Source of the DNA: an uncultured Bacilli bacterium
GTDB taxonomy: Bacteria > Bacillota_I > Bacilli_A > RF39 > UBA660
Direction: 5' to 3'
DNA length: 19,764 nucleotides
NCBI GenBank assembly: GCA_944372275.1
Contig: CALVYO010000012.1
Location: forward strand, 1 to 19,764
Below are positions 5,603 to 16,889 of this stretch, in pieces. The notes beneath the pieces were generated by a model. It saw nothing but the letters and a program-made list of their open reading frames with translations. It had not been told where the DNA came from and ran no database searches. The first letter of the stretch is position 1. Each line of letters begins with the position of its first letter. The position numbers and the translations under genes were made by a program.

Positions 5603-8396
5603 AAAAACTATTATTTTAGCGCTTATTAGTCTTGTTATTTTAATAGCTGGAACAATTTTAATAAGTTTTATTCCCGCTATATTATTATTGTTATTTGGTG
5701 GTTTAATTTATTATTTTGTTACTAAGCCTAAAAAGAAAAAAAGTAAAGGTGAACTGTTTAAATCATTTATGATATTTTGTTTTTCATTTGCTACTTTCTG
5801 TTTAATTTTAGGTATTTGTTTTGGTGGTTATATTATCGCTACTGCTCCAGAATTTACCGAAGAAAAATTATATAACAAAGATGCTACTATTTTATATTTA
5901 TCTAATGGTGAAGAGTTGGCTAAAATTGGTGATGAAATGAGACAAAAAGTAACTTATGATGAATTATCTCAATCTTTAATTGATGCTATTATTGCAACAG
6001 AAGATTCAAGATTTTTCCAACATAGTGGTGTAGATTTACCAAGATTTTTAAAAGCATCAATTTCACAACTATTAGGTAAAGGTGGTGGTGGTGCTTCTAC
6101 TTTAACAATGCAAGTTTCTAAAAATACCCAAACATCTACGGAAGATAAAGGTATCGAAGGTATTATCCGTAAATTTACTGATATTTATATGTCTGTATTT
6201 AAAATTGAAACGAAATATACTAAAGAACAAATTATTGAATTTTATGCTAATTCATTCAATTTAGGTGGCTCTAATCGTGGTGTGGAACAAGCAAGTTTAG
6301 ATTATTTTGGTAAAAATGCTAGTGAATTAAATGTTGCAGAATCTGCTATGATTGCAGGACTTTTCCAAGCCCCAGGTGCTTACTACCCTTACCTTTATCC
6401 CGAAGAATGTGAACAAAGAAGATTAACTGTTTTAAGTTTAATGTTAAGACATGGTTATATTAATGAAGAAGAATATAATATTGCTAAAGAATTAACAGTT
6501 GATAAGTTATTAGTAAAAAAAGAGGGAGAAACTTCTACTAATGCTTATCAAGATTTTATCGATACTGTTGTTGAAGAAGTAATAGAAAGAACAGGTAACG
6601 ATCCTTATATAGTACCTATGAAAATTTATACGACAATGGATAAAGATATGCAAGAAAACATGAACAATGTTATGAATGGTAAATCTTATAAATGGAAAAA
6701 CGATGTAGTTCAAGGTGGTTCTGTTGTATTAGATGTTAAAAATGGTGAAATTAAAGCCGTTGGTGGTGGTAGAAATCGTGTTGTTAGAGGTGACAACTAT
6801 GGTACTAACTTAAAAAGACAAATAGGATCATCTGCTAAACCGTTATATGATTATGGTCCTGGTATTGAATATAATAATTGGTCTACTTATACACCATTTA
6901 CCGATGAACCGATAAGTTATACAGGTGGTATTAGTATTGGAAACTGGGATAATAAATATAGTGGGTTCCAAACATTACATACTGCTTTAAAATATTCAAG
7001 AAATACATCTGCTTTAAAAGCATTTAAACAAGTTGATAATAAAAAAATTCAAAAATTTGTTACAAACTTAGGTTTATCACCGGAAATCGAGAATGGATTA
7101 ATTCACGAATCACACGCCTTAGGTGGTTATGATGGTGAATCCCCTCTTACAGTTGCTGCCGCTTATGCTGCATTCTCTAATGGTGGTTATTATATTGAGC
7201 CACATAGTTTTACTAAAATAGAATATTCAGAAACTGGTGAAACTTATGAAGTAAAACCAATTACAAGAAGAGCGATGAGTGAAGAAACTGCTTATATGAT
7301 TACTAAAGTATTAGAAGATACATCAAGTTATGCTGTTGGTTTAAGTGTTAATGGGGTTAATTATGCTGCTAAAACTGGTACTACTAATTTAGATTATGAT
7401 ACTATTAAAGAATATGGCTTACCAAGCAACGCTATTAGGGACAAATGGATTGCTAGTTTTAATGATTCATATGCCATCGGTGTATGGTATGGTTATTTAT
7501 ATTTAGATAAAAAAAATTGTTTAACTACATCCGATTATTCAGTAAAATATATCTTCCAAGCCATTGCTAAAGGAGTTTATAAAGAAAAATCTACTTGGAC
7601 ACAACCAGATGGTGTTGTCAAAGTTGAAGTTGAATCCGAACTTCCTACTGCTATGTTAGCAAGCGAATATACTCCTAAAGATAAAAAAGTTACGGCTTAT
7701 TTTAAAAAAGGTTTTGAACCAACTGAAACTTCAACAAGATATAGTCAATTAGAAAATGTTACTAATTTAAATTATACAAATAACATTTTATCTTGGAATG
7801 CAATTAAAACACCCGATTTTATCAATGAAGAATATTTAGATCAATTATTCTCTAAATTATATTCTGATGAAGATATGAAAAATAAAGAGTTAAAGTCAAG
7901 ATTAAGTTATAATAAGAAAAATATTGGTACAGTTGTTTACGATGTTTATATTAAAGATAGTAATGGCAATTTAAAATTAATTACAACTACAAGCAATACA
8001 AGTTTTATCTACCCTACTACAGAAACTACAACATTTGTCGTTAAAACTAGTTATAGTATATTTAAAAATAATGCTAGTAGTGGTGCAGAATTTACTGTAG
8101 AAAATAGTGGTGGTTCTATTATAAGCAGTCAATTAAATGGTAATTCGACAGTTACTTTATCGATTGGAGAAAAATATACTGAACCAGACAAACCAGTTAT
8201 CGTTTTATTAAATGGTATTACTGATATTACTAACTTAGCTACTATTACTTGTACTGTTATGAGAAACTCTGATAATCAAGTATTTAGTAATACATCTTAT
8301 ATTAATACTAATAAAGCAGATTCTTATACAATAACATATCATATAAAATATGGAAGTTATAGCGATACTCAAATAAAGTATGTTCAAATAAATTAA
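5577..8396 (+). CDS. ponA: Class A penicillin-binding protein (PBP1)
   Basis: A bifunctional peptidoglycan synthase of 939 aa. The N-terminus has a 38-residue hydrophobic stretch (11-48, long enough for a hairpin), a lysine-rich loop, and a second membrane segment (63-88); most PBP1 proteins have a single one. The GT51 glycosyltransferase carries EDSRFFQHSGVD with E142, GASTLTMQ, and RKFTD with D202 where the family has Glu (RKxxE). The transpeptidase has S418-S-A-K, S474-R-N and K599-T-G, so it is catalytically intact. After it come a fibronectin type III-like region (about 725-835) and a second Ig-like module (about 836-939, ending in a GSYSDTQIKYVQI strand), probably wall-facing. AAGGAGAG precedes the ATG. 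It overlaps recU by 26 nt. GpsB is the expected regulator of this class of enzyme. Confidence 0.96.
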   Translation: MKKFWKKNKKTIILALISLVILIAGTILISFIPAILLLLFGGLIYYFVTKPKKKKSKGELFKSFMIFCFSFATFCLILGICFGGYIIATAPEFTEEKLYNKDATILYLSNGEELAKIGDEMRQKVTYDELSQSLIDAIIATEDSRFFQHSGVDLPRFLKASISQLLGKGGGGASTLTMQVSKNTQTSTEDKGIEGIIRKFTDIYMSVFKIETKYTKEQIIEFYANSFNLGGSNRGVEQASLDYFGKNASELNVAESAMIAGLFQAPGAYYPYLYPEECEQRRLTVLSLMLRHGYINEEEYNIAKELTVDKLLVKKEGETSTNAYQDFIDTVVEEVIERTGNDPYIVPMKIYTTMDKDMQENMNNVMNGKSYKWKNDVVQGGSVVLDVKNGEIKAVGGGRNRVVRGDNYGTNLKRQIGSSAKPLYDYGPGIEYNNWSTYTPFTDEPISYTGGISIGNWDNKYSGFQTLHTALKYSRNTSALKAFKQVDNKKIQKFVTNLGLSPEIENGLIHESHALGGYDGESPLTVAAAYAAFSNGGYYIEPHSFTKIEYSETGETYEVKPITRRAMSEETAYMITKVLEDTSSYAVGLSVNGVNYAAKTGTTNLDYDTIKEYGLPSNAIRDKWIASFNDSYAIGVWYGYLYLDKKNCLTTSDYSVKYIFQAIAKGVYKEKSTWTQPDGVVKVEVESELPTAMLASEYTPKDKKVTAYFKKGFEPTETSTRYSQLENVTNLNYTNNILSWNAIKTPDFINEEYLDQLFSKLYSDEDMKNKELKSRLSYNKKNIGTVVYDVYIKDSNGNLKLITTTSNTSFIYPTTETTTFVVKTSYSIFKNNASSGAEFTVENSGGSIISSQLNGNSTVTLSIGEKYTEPDKPVIVLLNGITDITNLATITCTVMRNSDNQVFSNTSYINTNKADSYTITYHIKYGSYSDTQIKYVQIN

Positions 8397-8420
8397 AAGA
8401 AGGAATTTATCCTTCTTTTT
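8395..8420. terminator. Bidirectional terminator between ponA and nth
   Basis: A perfect 10-bp stem, AAAAGAAGGA (8395-8404) with TCCTTCTTTT (8410-8419), encloses a five-base loop. It has a T-run on the plus side and a shorter one on the minus side. The ponA TAA (8394-8396) runs into the left arm and the nth TAA (8407-8409, minus strand) lies in the loop, so one hairpin serves both convergent genes with almost no spacer. Confidence 0.85.
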
Positions 8421-9006
8421 TACATATATTTTTTAATTTACAATTTTCACATTCTGGTTTTATTGCTTTACAATAATATCTACCAAATAAAACTAGTTGG
8501 TGATGAATACGACATAAATCATAATCTTTAAATTTTTTAGTTAATTTCTTTTCTACTTCATAAACGGTATCATATTTTTTAGTCAAATTTAATCTTTTGC
8601 TAACTCTTTCAACGTGAGTATCCACAGCAATACAAGGAACGTGATAAATATTACTTAAGACTACATTAGCAGTTTTTCTTCCAACTCCAGGTAAACTTTC
8701 TAAAAATTTTCTATCATTTGGCACATAACCATCTAATCTTTTAGCTATTTCAATTACATTACTAGCCTTTTTATTAAATGTTCCAATTGGTCTTATAATA
8801 TCTATTATATCTTCTATTTTTGCTTGTTTTAATTTGTCTAAAGTATCATATTTTTTAAATAAAATATCGGTAACCATATTGACTCTTTTATCAGTAGTTT
8901 GTGCACTTAACATCGTTGCTATCAACAATTCATAATCTTTATTATAATTTAATTCACATTTAGGATTAGGTATTAATTCATCTAAATAATCAACTATCTC
9001 TTTCAT
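8407..9006 (-). CDS. nth: Endonuclease III (DNA glycosylase/AP lyase)
   Basis: Endonuclease III removes oxidised pyrimidines and nicks the abasic site in base excision repair. The 199-aa protein has the helix-hairpin-helix LPGVGRKTANVV with catalytic K111. D129 is in AVDTH, 18 residues on, as with E. coli K120 and D138. C179, C186, C189 and C195 give the C-x6-C-x2-C-x5-C iron-sulfur cluster motif. LSAQTTD near residue 34 is also typical. It overlaps dnaD by 17 nt and has only a weak ribosome site, so it probably depends on coupled translation. The dnaD-nth pair next to ponA-recU is the Bacillus order, without the small ypoC gene. Confidence 0.97.
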   Translation of the reverse strand: MKEIVDYLDELIPNPKCELNYNKDYELLIATMLSAQTTDKRVNMVTDILFKKYDTLDKLKQAKIEDIIDIIRPIGTFNKKASNVIEIAKRLDGYVPNDRKFLESLPGVGRKTANVVLSNIYHVPCIAVDTHVERVSKRLNLTKKYDTVYEVEKKLTKKFKDYDLCRIHHQLVLFGRYYCKAIKPECENCKLKNICKKEG

Positions 9007-9619
9007 TTAACCAATCATAATCAAATAATTTTTTATTTGATTTTTTACTTTCAAATTTTTTACGATCATTAATTACATCTTGTTCTGTTTTAATACCTTT
9101 TTTACTCCAGTCTCTAATTATTTTATCGATATATCTTAAATTATTGACATTGTTAAATACTGCTTCTTTCAACGCTAATAAAATTAAATTATCATCAAAA
9201 TCTTTTTGCCAATCACTTATTATTTCATAATCCATTGGTGATAAAGTGCGACCAAATTCTTTTTCGAATACATCAAATATATTATTAGATTTAATTTCTT
9301 TGCCATTGATTATTAAAAACGCTAATTTATTATATAATTCATCTAAATTAAATATTTCTTCTCTTACCTTTTTATTAATAACATCTATTTTTATAATTCC
9401 CTTATCAGTTAAAGAAGTTATTAAACTCATTGTTTCATTTAGTTTAAAATTTAAATCTTTACTTATTTTTTTAGGATTAAATGTTTTATCGGAATTAATA
9501 AGATATATTAAAATTATCAATTCTGAATCTGTTATATTTAAATTACGATAGTTTTTAAATAATATACTTGGTATATTGATTGAATTATCTTTTAATATAT
9601 CGATTACTTTTCCTAACAT
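8990..9619 (-). CDS. dnaD: DNA replication initiation protein DnaD
   Basis: DnaD is a primosomal protein that remodels DNA and helps load the replicative helicase at the origin and restart sites in low-GC Gram-positives. The 209-aa protein has an N-terminal winged-helix domain (about 1-110, with the SKDLN...LTDKGII recognition segment). The C-terminal DnaB_2/DnaD domain runs from FEKEFGRTLSPMDYE to the YIDKIIRDWSKKGI motif at about 163-176, the YxxxIxxxW signature. The Lys-rich tail ends in TGA, which supports standard use of TGA as stop here. AAAGGAGGG precedes the ATG. It lies 12 bases after nrnA and overlaps nth by 17 nt. Confidence 0.95.
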   Translation of the reverse strand: MLGKVIDILKDNSINIPSILFKNYRNLNITDSELIILIYLINSDKTFNPKKISKDLNFKLNETMSLITSLTDKGIIKIDVINKKVREEIFNLDELYNKLAFLIINGKEIKSNNIFDVFEKEFGRTLSPMDYEIISDWQKDFDDNLILLALKEAVFNNVNNLRYIDKIIRDWSKKGIKTEQDVINDRKKFESKKSNKKLFDYDWLNERDS

Positions 9620-9631
9620 ATAATCCCTCCT

Positions 9632-10573
9632 TTAATAATTTTTGCACAATAAATCTAATTCTTCTAACATTTTATCTACTTCATTAAATGTTTTTGGTCT
9701 AGCACCACAAGCATATATATGTCCCCCACCATTATAATGAGAAGTTATTTCATTTATAATTGGACCTTTAGATCTAATTGAACATTTAATATAATCATTG
9801 CCTTTATCTTCACTACAAAAAGCAATTACTTTAACTTCTTGAATATTATTAAAATTTTCAATCAAATTGCCAGCGGTTGAGCAATCAACATTATATTCTT
9901 TTAAAATATCATCAGTTATTTTTAAATAACCTAACCCATTTTCAGTTACAATTAAATTACTAGCAAGATATCCTGAAAATTTTATTTCTCTTAATGGGCG
10001 ATTATATAAATTTCCATACAAACTAGTAAAATCTAAATTGGTTTTTTTTATTAACCACGCTACTAATTCAAATGTTTTAGTTGAAGTATAACTATATAAA
10101 AATCGATTAGTATCGGCAATAAGACCGATATATAATTTAGCCGCTATAGATTCATTTATTTTCATATTAGTATTTTTTATTAATTCGATTATCAATTGAC
10201 TAGCACTACTTGCTTTATCATCGATTAGTTCAATATCTCCATATTTTTCAATAAAAGGATGATGATCTATTTTAATAACATAATCAAAATTACTTGGATT
10301 TACCCCATCTATTCTTTTTATGTCTGGAGTATCGGTTACAATTAATAAACTATTACTATAATCGACATCTTCTAATCTATCTAAATTACCAATATAACGA
10401 AATCTGCTAGCAGAAGTTCCAATAACATAGACTTTTTTATTTGGAAAATTATATAAAATTGCTTCTTTTAAACCGATTGAACTTCCTAAAGCATCAGGAT
10501 CTGGTCCAATATGCCTTGCTACAATAATCGTATCATATTTTTTAATTTGTTTATATATCTTTTTAAAACACAT
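9632..10573 (-). CDS. nrnA: DHH family nanoRNase/pAp phosphatase NrnA
   Basis: NrnA-type enzymes degrade 2-5 nt RNA fragments and dephosphorylate pAp in low-GC Gram-positives, which lack Orn. The 313-aa protein has all the metal-binding motifs: H21, D25 and D27 in RHIGPDPDALGS, D81 in VTDTPD, and D103-H104-H105 in KIDHHP. D near 155 in ADTNRF and the DHHA1 substrate-binding GGGH at 282-285 complete them. Its length matches the family. The ATG at 10573 lacks a strong ribosome site (GGAAAG is rather far, GTGAT is nearer), but a consensus promoter sits just upstream. It appears to lead an nrnA-dnaD-nth operon. NrnA versus other DHH/DHHA1 phosphodiesterases cannot be separated completely by eye. 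Confidence 0.92.
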   Translation of the reverse strand: MCFKKIYKQIKKYDTIIVARHIGPDPDALGSSIGLKEAILYNFPNKKVYVIGTSASRFRYIGNLDRLEDVDYSNSLLIVTDTPDIKRIDGVNPSNFDYVIKIDHHPFIEKYGDIELIDDKASSASQLIIELIKNTNMKINESIAAKLYIGLIADTNRFLYSYTSTKTFELVAWLIKKTNLDFTSLYGNLYNRPLREIKFSGYLASNLIVTENGLGYLKITDDILKEYNVDCSTAGNLIENFNNIQEVKVIAFCSEDKGNDYIKCSIRSKGPIINEITSHYNGGGHIYACGARPKTFNEVDKMLEELDLLCKNY

Positions 10574-10597
10574 ACTATCACACTTTCCACTGCAATA

Positions 10598-10626
10598 ATT
10601 ATACTATATTTAAATTAATATGTCCA
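10598..10626 (-). promoter_or_regulatory. Sigma-A promoter of nrnA-dnaD-nth
   Basis: The minus strand has TGGACA (10621-10626, five of six), a 17-base spacer and a perfect TATAAT (10598-10603). It lies right after the ackA terminator, separating the two transcription units. The leader would be about 18 nt. Confidence 0.85.
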
Positions 10627-10627
10627 T

Positions 10628-10650
10628 AAAAAAAAGAAGGTTTAACCTTC
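10628..10650 (-). terminator. Terminator of the gpmI-to-ackA operon
   Basis: On the minus strand GAAGGT-TAA-ACCTTC forms a 6-bp stem (10636-10650), followed by eight T. The loop triplet is the ackA stop codon itself (10642-10644). Confidence 0.8.
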
Positions 10651-11823
10651 AATAAAATGATATGTATCTCTTGCTATCATAACTTCTTCATCAGTTGGAA
10701 TTACATAGCATGGAACACTAGAATCTTTTTTAGAAATTAAAGTAAATTCACCTCTAACATCATTAGCCTTTTCATCAACTTTAATTCCTAAACATTTTAA
10801 TCCATCTAAAATTTCTTTTCTAGTTGAAATAGAATTTTCGCCTATTCCACCAGCAAAACAAATTGCATCAACATGACCTAATTCAACATAATATTTAGCA
10901 ATATATTCAATAGCTCTTCTAACAAATAAATGTTGGGCTAAGATGCATCTTTCATTATTATTTTTTATTCCATCTTCGATATCTCTTGAATCACTACTTA
11001 TTCCACTAATACCTAAATAACCACTTTTTTTAGATAAATCATTCATAACATCTTCTAATGATTCATCTGTCTTATTCATTATGTAAGGGATAATTGCACT
11101 ATCAATATCACCACATCTAGTTCCCATAACTAATCCGGCATTAGGTGAAAAACCTAAACTAGTATCATAACATAATCCTTCTTTAACAGCAGTAATACTT
11201 CCACCATTACCTAAATGACAAGTAATTAAATTTGGTTTTTCACTTTTTAATACATCCTTTAATGTTTGCGTTAAATAATCATGACTTATTCCATGAAATC
11301 CATATCTTCTTACACCATATTTAGTAAACCATTCATATGGAACAGCGTATAAATACGATTCTTTTGGCATTGTTTGATGAAAAGCAGTATCAAATACAGC
11401 AACACTAGTAGCATCTGGTACTTCCTCTTTAAATGCTAAAATACCCATTAAATTTGCAGGATTATGTAATGGTGCTAAAGACGATAATTCTTCAATTGTT
11501 TTAATAACATCTTCATCAATTATAGTTGATTTAGCATATCTATCGCCACCATGAACTACACGATGTCCAACACCTTTAATTTCATCTAAAGATTTTATAA
11601 CTTTATTATTTAATAATTCTTCAATTAAAATTCTAACTGCATCTTTATGATTATTTAAAATAGCCTCTTTTTTTATTTTTTCACCATTAATTTTAATAGT
11701 ATACAAACTATTATCTAATCCAATTCTTTCAAAAACTCCTGATATTAAAACTTTTTCTTCTGGCATTTCATACATTTGAAATTTTAATGATGAACTACCT
11801 GCATTTACTGATAATATTTTCAT
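10642..11823 (-). CDS. ackA: Acetate kinase
   Basis: Acetate kinase interconverts acetyl phosphate plus ADP and acetate plus ATP, the ATP-yielding last step of acetate fermentation. The 393-aa length is normal. It opens with NAGSSSLKF, followed by GHRVVHGG, the catalytic FDTAFH (Asp and His), GFHGISH, CHLGNGGS, MGTRCGDID (active-site Arg) and C-terminal TDEEVMIARDT (metal-binding Glu). A strong AGGAGG lies six bases before the ATG and overlaps the stop codon of the phosphatase gene nine bases upstream. No pta is visible in the window, so the acetyl-phosphate-forming partner is encoded elsewhere. It is last in its operon and followed by a terminator. Confidence 0.97.
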   Translation of the reverse strand: MKILSVNAGSSSLKFQMYEMPEEKVLISGVFERIGLDNSLYTIKINGEKIKKEAILNNHKDAVRILIEELLNNKVIKSLDEIKGVGHRVVHGGDRYAKSTIIDEDVIKTIEELSSLAPLHNPANLMGILAFKEEVPDATSVAVFDTAFHQTMPKESYLYAVPYEWFTKYGVRRYGFHGISHDYLTQTLKDVLKSEKPNLITCHLGNGGSITAVKEGLCYDTSLGFSPNAGLVMGTRCGDIDSAIIPYIMNKTDESLEDVMNDLSKKSGYLGISGISSDSRDIEDGIKNNNERCILAQHLFVRRAIEYIAKYYVELGHVDAICFAGGIGENSISTRKEILDGLKCLGIKVDEKANDVRGEFTLISKKDSSVPCYVIPTDEEVMIARDTYHFIEG

Positions 11824-11832
11824 AAATTCCTC

Positions 11833-12366
11833 CTATATATCATATTCAAAAACATCACAATTTTTTATCGTAATTTCACTTAATATACCATCTTCAGGTA
11901 TGCCATTAAAATAGTAATATAATACACGCATTACGCCACTATGTGTTACTATTATAATTGATTTATCTGTAAATTCACCTTTTAAATCATCCATTAATCT
12001 AGCAATTCTATCATACAAATCTTTAACCGATTCTGCTTTTTCATACTGAATATTTTTATTATAATTCCAATATTCATCAAAATTAATTGAATCTCTTGGT
12101 TTACCTGTAAATTCACCGTGATTTCTACCTAATAAACTTTCTGTATAGACAATTGGTATCATTTCGTCACTTATTATTTCAGAAGTTTGTTTGCATCGAT
12201 CAAGTGGTGAACTAACTATTAAATCAATCTTCTTATCTTTAAAATATTCTCTTACTTTTTTTGCTTGTTCTATTCCTTTTTCTGTTAATGAACTATTTAT
12301 TCTTCCTACTAAACAATTATTAGCATTTTCAACAGTTTCTCCATGTCTTACTACATATAATTTCAT
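11833..12366 (-). CDS. Histidine phosphatase superfamily protein (phosphoglycerate mutase-like)
   Basis: A 177-aa member of the branch 1 histidine phosphatases. Motifs seen are the phospho-accepting H8 in VRHGE, the Arg pocket in SSPLDRCKQT at about 51-60, a proximal acid in GRNHGEFTG, and H142 in VTHSG. The family includes phosphoglycerate mutases, fructose-2,6-bisphosphatases and alpha-ribazole phosphatase; the substrate cannot be decided here. The window already has a cofactor-independent mutase (gpmI), so a phosphatase role on another metabolite is more likely, by inference. The ATG follows the TAA of the 507-aa gene with no spacer, which points to reinitiation. No separate ribosome site stands out beyond GATGAAT. 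Confidence 0.93.
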   Translation of the reverse strand: MKLYVVRHGETVENANNCLVGRINSSLTEKGIEQAKKVREYFKDKKIDLIVSSPLDRCKQTSEIISDEMIPIVYTESLLGRNHGEFTGKPRDSINFDEYWNYNKNIQYEKAESVKDLYDRIARLMDDLKGEFTDKSIIIVTHSGVMRVLYYYFNGIPEDGILSEITIKNCDVFEYDI

Positions 12367-13890
12367 TTATTCATCCCAATCTATTACATTGCAAAATGGA
12401 TTATCTGATTCATAACCTGAATTTGGTTTCATAAATATATCTAACAAAAATGCGATAATAATTGGTATGATAAATAATAATGCTGCTGCACCTAATCTTA
12501 TCATAAACTTTTTAAAGGCATTCTTCATTTCTTTATCAGCATCGCCATTAGCAATTACCTTTATAAAATCAACTGTTCCTAATCCTAGAGCAATTAATGG
12601 TCCAGCAATTTTAATAATATCTAAAAAATAATTTAATTTTTCTGCTAATTCAGCAGTAATAATTCCACAGCCATCTGCTAAATCTTCAACCATTCCTTCA
12701 CTAATTAATCTATCATAAAAATCATCAAAACTATTACATTCATCCATACGATTTATCATATCAGAATCATTTTTATATTTTGAATATTGACTATATATTT
12801 CATTACAATATTCTCTTACATTTTTTAATCCTCGTTCTGTCAAATAACGAGCATTTTCAGAACAATCATTATTATCATCTTTACATAATTCATCACTAGT
12901 TGTAATATCATTTAATGTGGCATTAGGATTACCATCAATAGTTAATTGAAAATTTAGTGCTTCTGAGTATAAGTTACTCAATGGTGCTTTTAATTGTCCT
13001 AATAGATCTTTAAATCTAGTACCATCTATAAATTGTTGATTTTGTTGTGCTTCTTCAAAATCTTCAGTCGTCATTTCTGAATCTTGCCCACTATCTGGCT
13101 TTTGTGTTGTAACTATGAACACACCATCGGAACTTCTACTATTGTCAATCCAAAAATTTACACAACTACTATTATTAAAAACTTTATCTAAATCATCACT
13201 TTCAAACATAAATGTTTTTTTAGTAGACTTTATTTCAGTTGAAATAACCATATCAGCACCAGAAATATAATCTTCGCAAATAGATGAACCTCTGTAATAA
13301 TTTATACATACTTCATTTCTATTATTATATTTTTTGAATGTAATTGTTGTATTTTCTGGTATTCCATAATCTTTATCTATATTGCCTATACCACATTCAT
13401 TAATTAATTGTTCTTCGCTCATATTATTAGGTTTTTCACTTCCAACAAAATTTAATTGGACAAATGAGGCTGTACTATCAACCCTAGAATCATAATATAA
13501 TTCCAAATAAAACCGTTCTGCCGTATATAAACCATATAAATTAGGGCACGAAAACTCATTTCCACTAATTATTTTATTATATAAGTTATTAGCATCAAAT
13601 CCTAGTTTATAATTAACTAAATTACCACTATTATCATAAACTTGGTATGATTGTTGATTTTTTTTTAATGTTTCAAAATCACTTATCCATTCAACATCCA
13701 CTTTATTTTTTTTTGATGTGTCTACTTTAAACCTAACTGTCACATCTGTGCTTTTATCAAATGTAAATATTCCATTTCCTTCACTAAATCTAGTTAGTGA
13801 ATATTCACAATATCCAGATGCAGCATTAATACTTATATTTATTGAAAAAAATAAAATAGCAAAAAATATTAAATAAAATATTTTTTTCAT
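12367..13890 (-). CDS. Secreted Cys-rich protein with C-terminal two-helix membrane hairpin, function unknown
   Basis: I do not recognise the family of this 507-aa protein. Residues 1-23 are a clear signal peptide (basic start, hydrophobic core, INA cleavage site). A large polar domain follows (about 24-400) containing most of the protein's 12 Cys, which suggests disulfides outside the cell, and a Gln/Glu-rich stretch near 280. The C-terminus has two membrane helices (about 423-444 and 466-486) joined by a basic loop, NGDADKEMKNAFKKFMIR, predicted to lie in the cytoplasm, then a short tail with a Cys. The hairpin (GPLIALGLGTVDFIKVIANG... then RLGAAALLFIIPIIIAFL) recalls VirB2/TrbC-like pilin subunits, but no other secretion gene is near. 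AGGTGAT precedes the ATG. It lies eight bases after lysS and abuts the phosphatase gene. Confidence 0.85.
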   Translation of the reverse strand: MKKIFYLIFFAILFFSINISINAASGYCEYSLTRFSEGNGIFTFDKSTDVTVRFKVDTSKKNKVDVEWISDFETLKKNQQSYQVYDNSGNLVNYKLGFDANNLYNKIISGNEFSCPNLYGLYTAERFYLELYYDSRVDSTASFVQLNFVGSEKPNNMSEEQLINECGIGNIDKDYGIPENTTITFKKYNNRNEVCINYYRGSSICEDYISGADMVISTEIKSTKKTFMFESDDLDKVFNNSSCVNFWIDNSRSSDGVFIVTTQKPDSGQDSEMTTEDFEEAQQNQQFIDGTRFKDLLGQLKAPLSNLYSEALNFQLTIDGNPNATLNDITTSDELCKDDNNDCSENARYLTERGLKNVREYCNEIYSQYSKYKNDSDMINRMDECNSFDDFYDRLISEGMVEDLADGCGIITAELAEKLNYFLDIIKIAGPLIALGLGTVDFIKVIANGDADKEMKNAFKKFMIRLGAAALLFIIPIIIAFLLDIFMKPNSGYESDNPFCNVIDWDE

Positions 13891-13898
13891 ACAATCAC

Positions 13899-15920
<2,022 letters not shown>

Positions 15921-15937
<17 letters not shown>

Positions 15938-16889
15938 CTTTCACTTCACCAACCAATTTAATAAAATCCTCTTTATTATTCACTTTCATAAACTTTTGTT
16001 TATATTCTTTAGAAATACCTTTTAAATAATAACCGATTTGTGTTCGCATTTCTAAAATTGCTATTTTTTCATCTTTAAATTCTAATAGATAATTTAAATG
16101 TTTAATAATCATATTTAATCTATCTAAAATTGTTACTTCTTTTATCTCTTTATTTTCTAGATAATCGATGCATTCTTTTATTAACCAAGGATTACCTAAT
16201 ACTCCTCTACCTATCATAACTGCATCACATTTAGTTTCGTCTAACATTTTTTTAGCATCATAACAAGTTTTAATATCTCCATTACCGATAACTGGTATTT
16301 TAACATTTTCTTTTACTTGTTTAATAATATTCCAATCGGCTTTACCACTATATCCTTGGGATCTAGTTCTAGGATGAACAGTAATCGCACTAGCACCGGC
16401 TTTTTCTATTACTTTAGCAATTTCCACAGCATTAATGCTTTTTTCATCCCAACCACTTCTGATTTTAACAGTAACAGGAATATCAACTGCATCTACCACT
16501 GCTTTCACTATTTCATAAACTTTATTAGGATTTTTAAGTAATGCACTACCTGCTTGAGCTCTAGTTGCAACTTTAGGAACAGGACATCCCATATTTATAT
16601 CGATTATGTCTGGTTTCATCGTTTTTAATATATATTTAGCAGCATAGACAAATGATTCTTTATCACTACCAAATATTTGTTGACTTATTGGTCTTTCTTC
16701 TTCTTTCATATAAAGCATGTCGATTGTTTTTTGATTACCAAAATATATTGCTTTATCACTAACCATTTCAGCCACTACTAATCCCACACCCATTTCTTTA
16801 GCAATTCTTCTAAAAGCACTATTAGAAATACCGGCCATAGGCGCTAAAACGATTTGGTTTTTAATTTCGACATTACCTATTTTCCACAT
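15921..16889 (-). CDS. dusB: tRNA-dihydrouridine synthase
   Basis: This FMN enzyme reduces uridines in tRNA D-loops. The 322-aa protein begins MWKIGNVEIKNQIVLAPMAG, in register with Bacillus DusB (YacF). It has the substrate Cys102 in NMGCPVPKV and lysine in TVKIRSGW. ITVHPRTRSQGYSG and the phosphate-binding GNGDI and MIGRGVLGNPW are also present. A C-terminal helical RNA-binding domain follows from about 235. GGAGAAG lies upstream, inside gpmI, with a longish spacing. It overlaps gpmI by 17 nt and the RDD gene by 17 nt. DusB is preferred over other Dus types because of the opening and the neighbouring lysS. Confidence 0.95.

Noticed and set aside
6510..6713. 67-codon minus-strand ORF inside ponA
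   Set aside because: No ribosome site, and it runs opposite the conserved region of the penicillin-binding protein.
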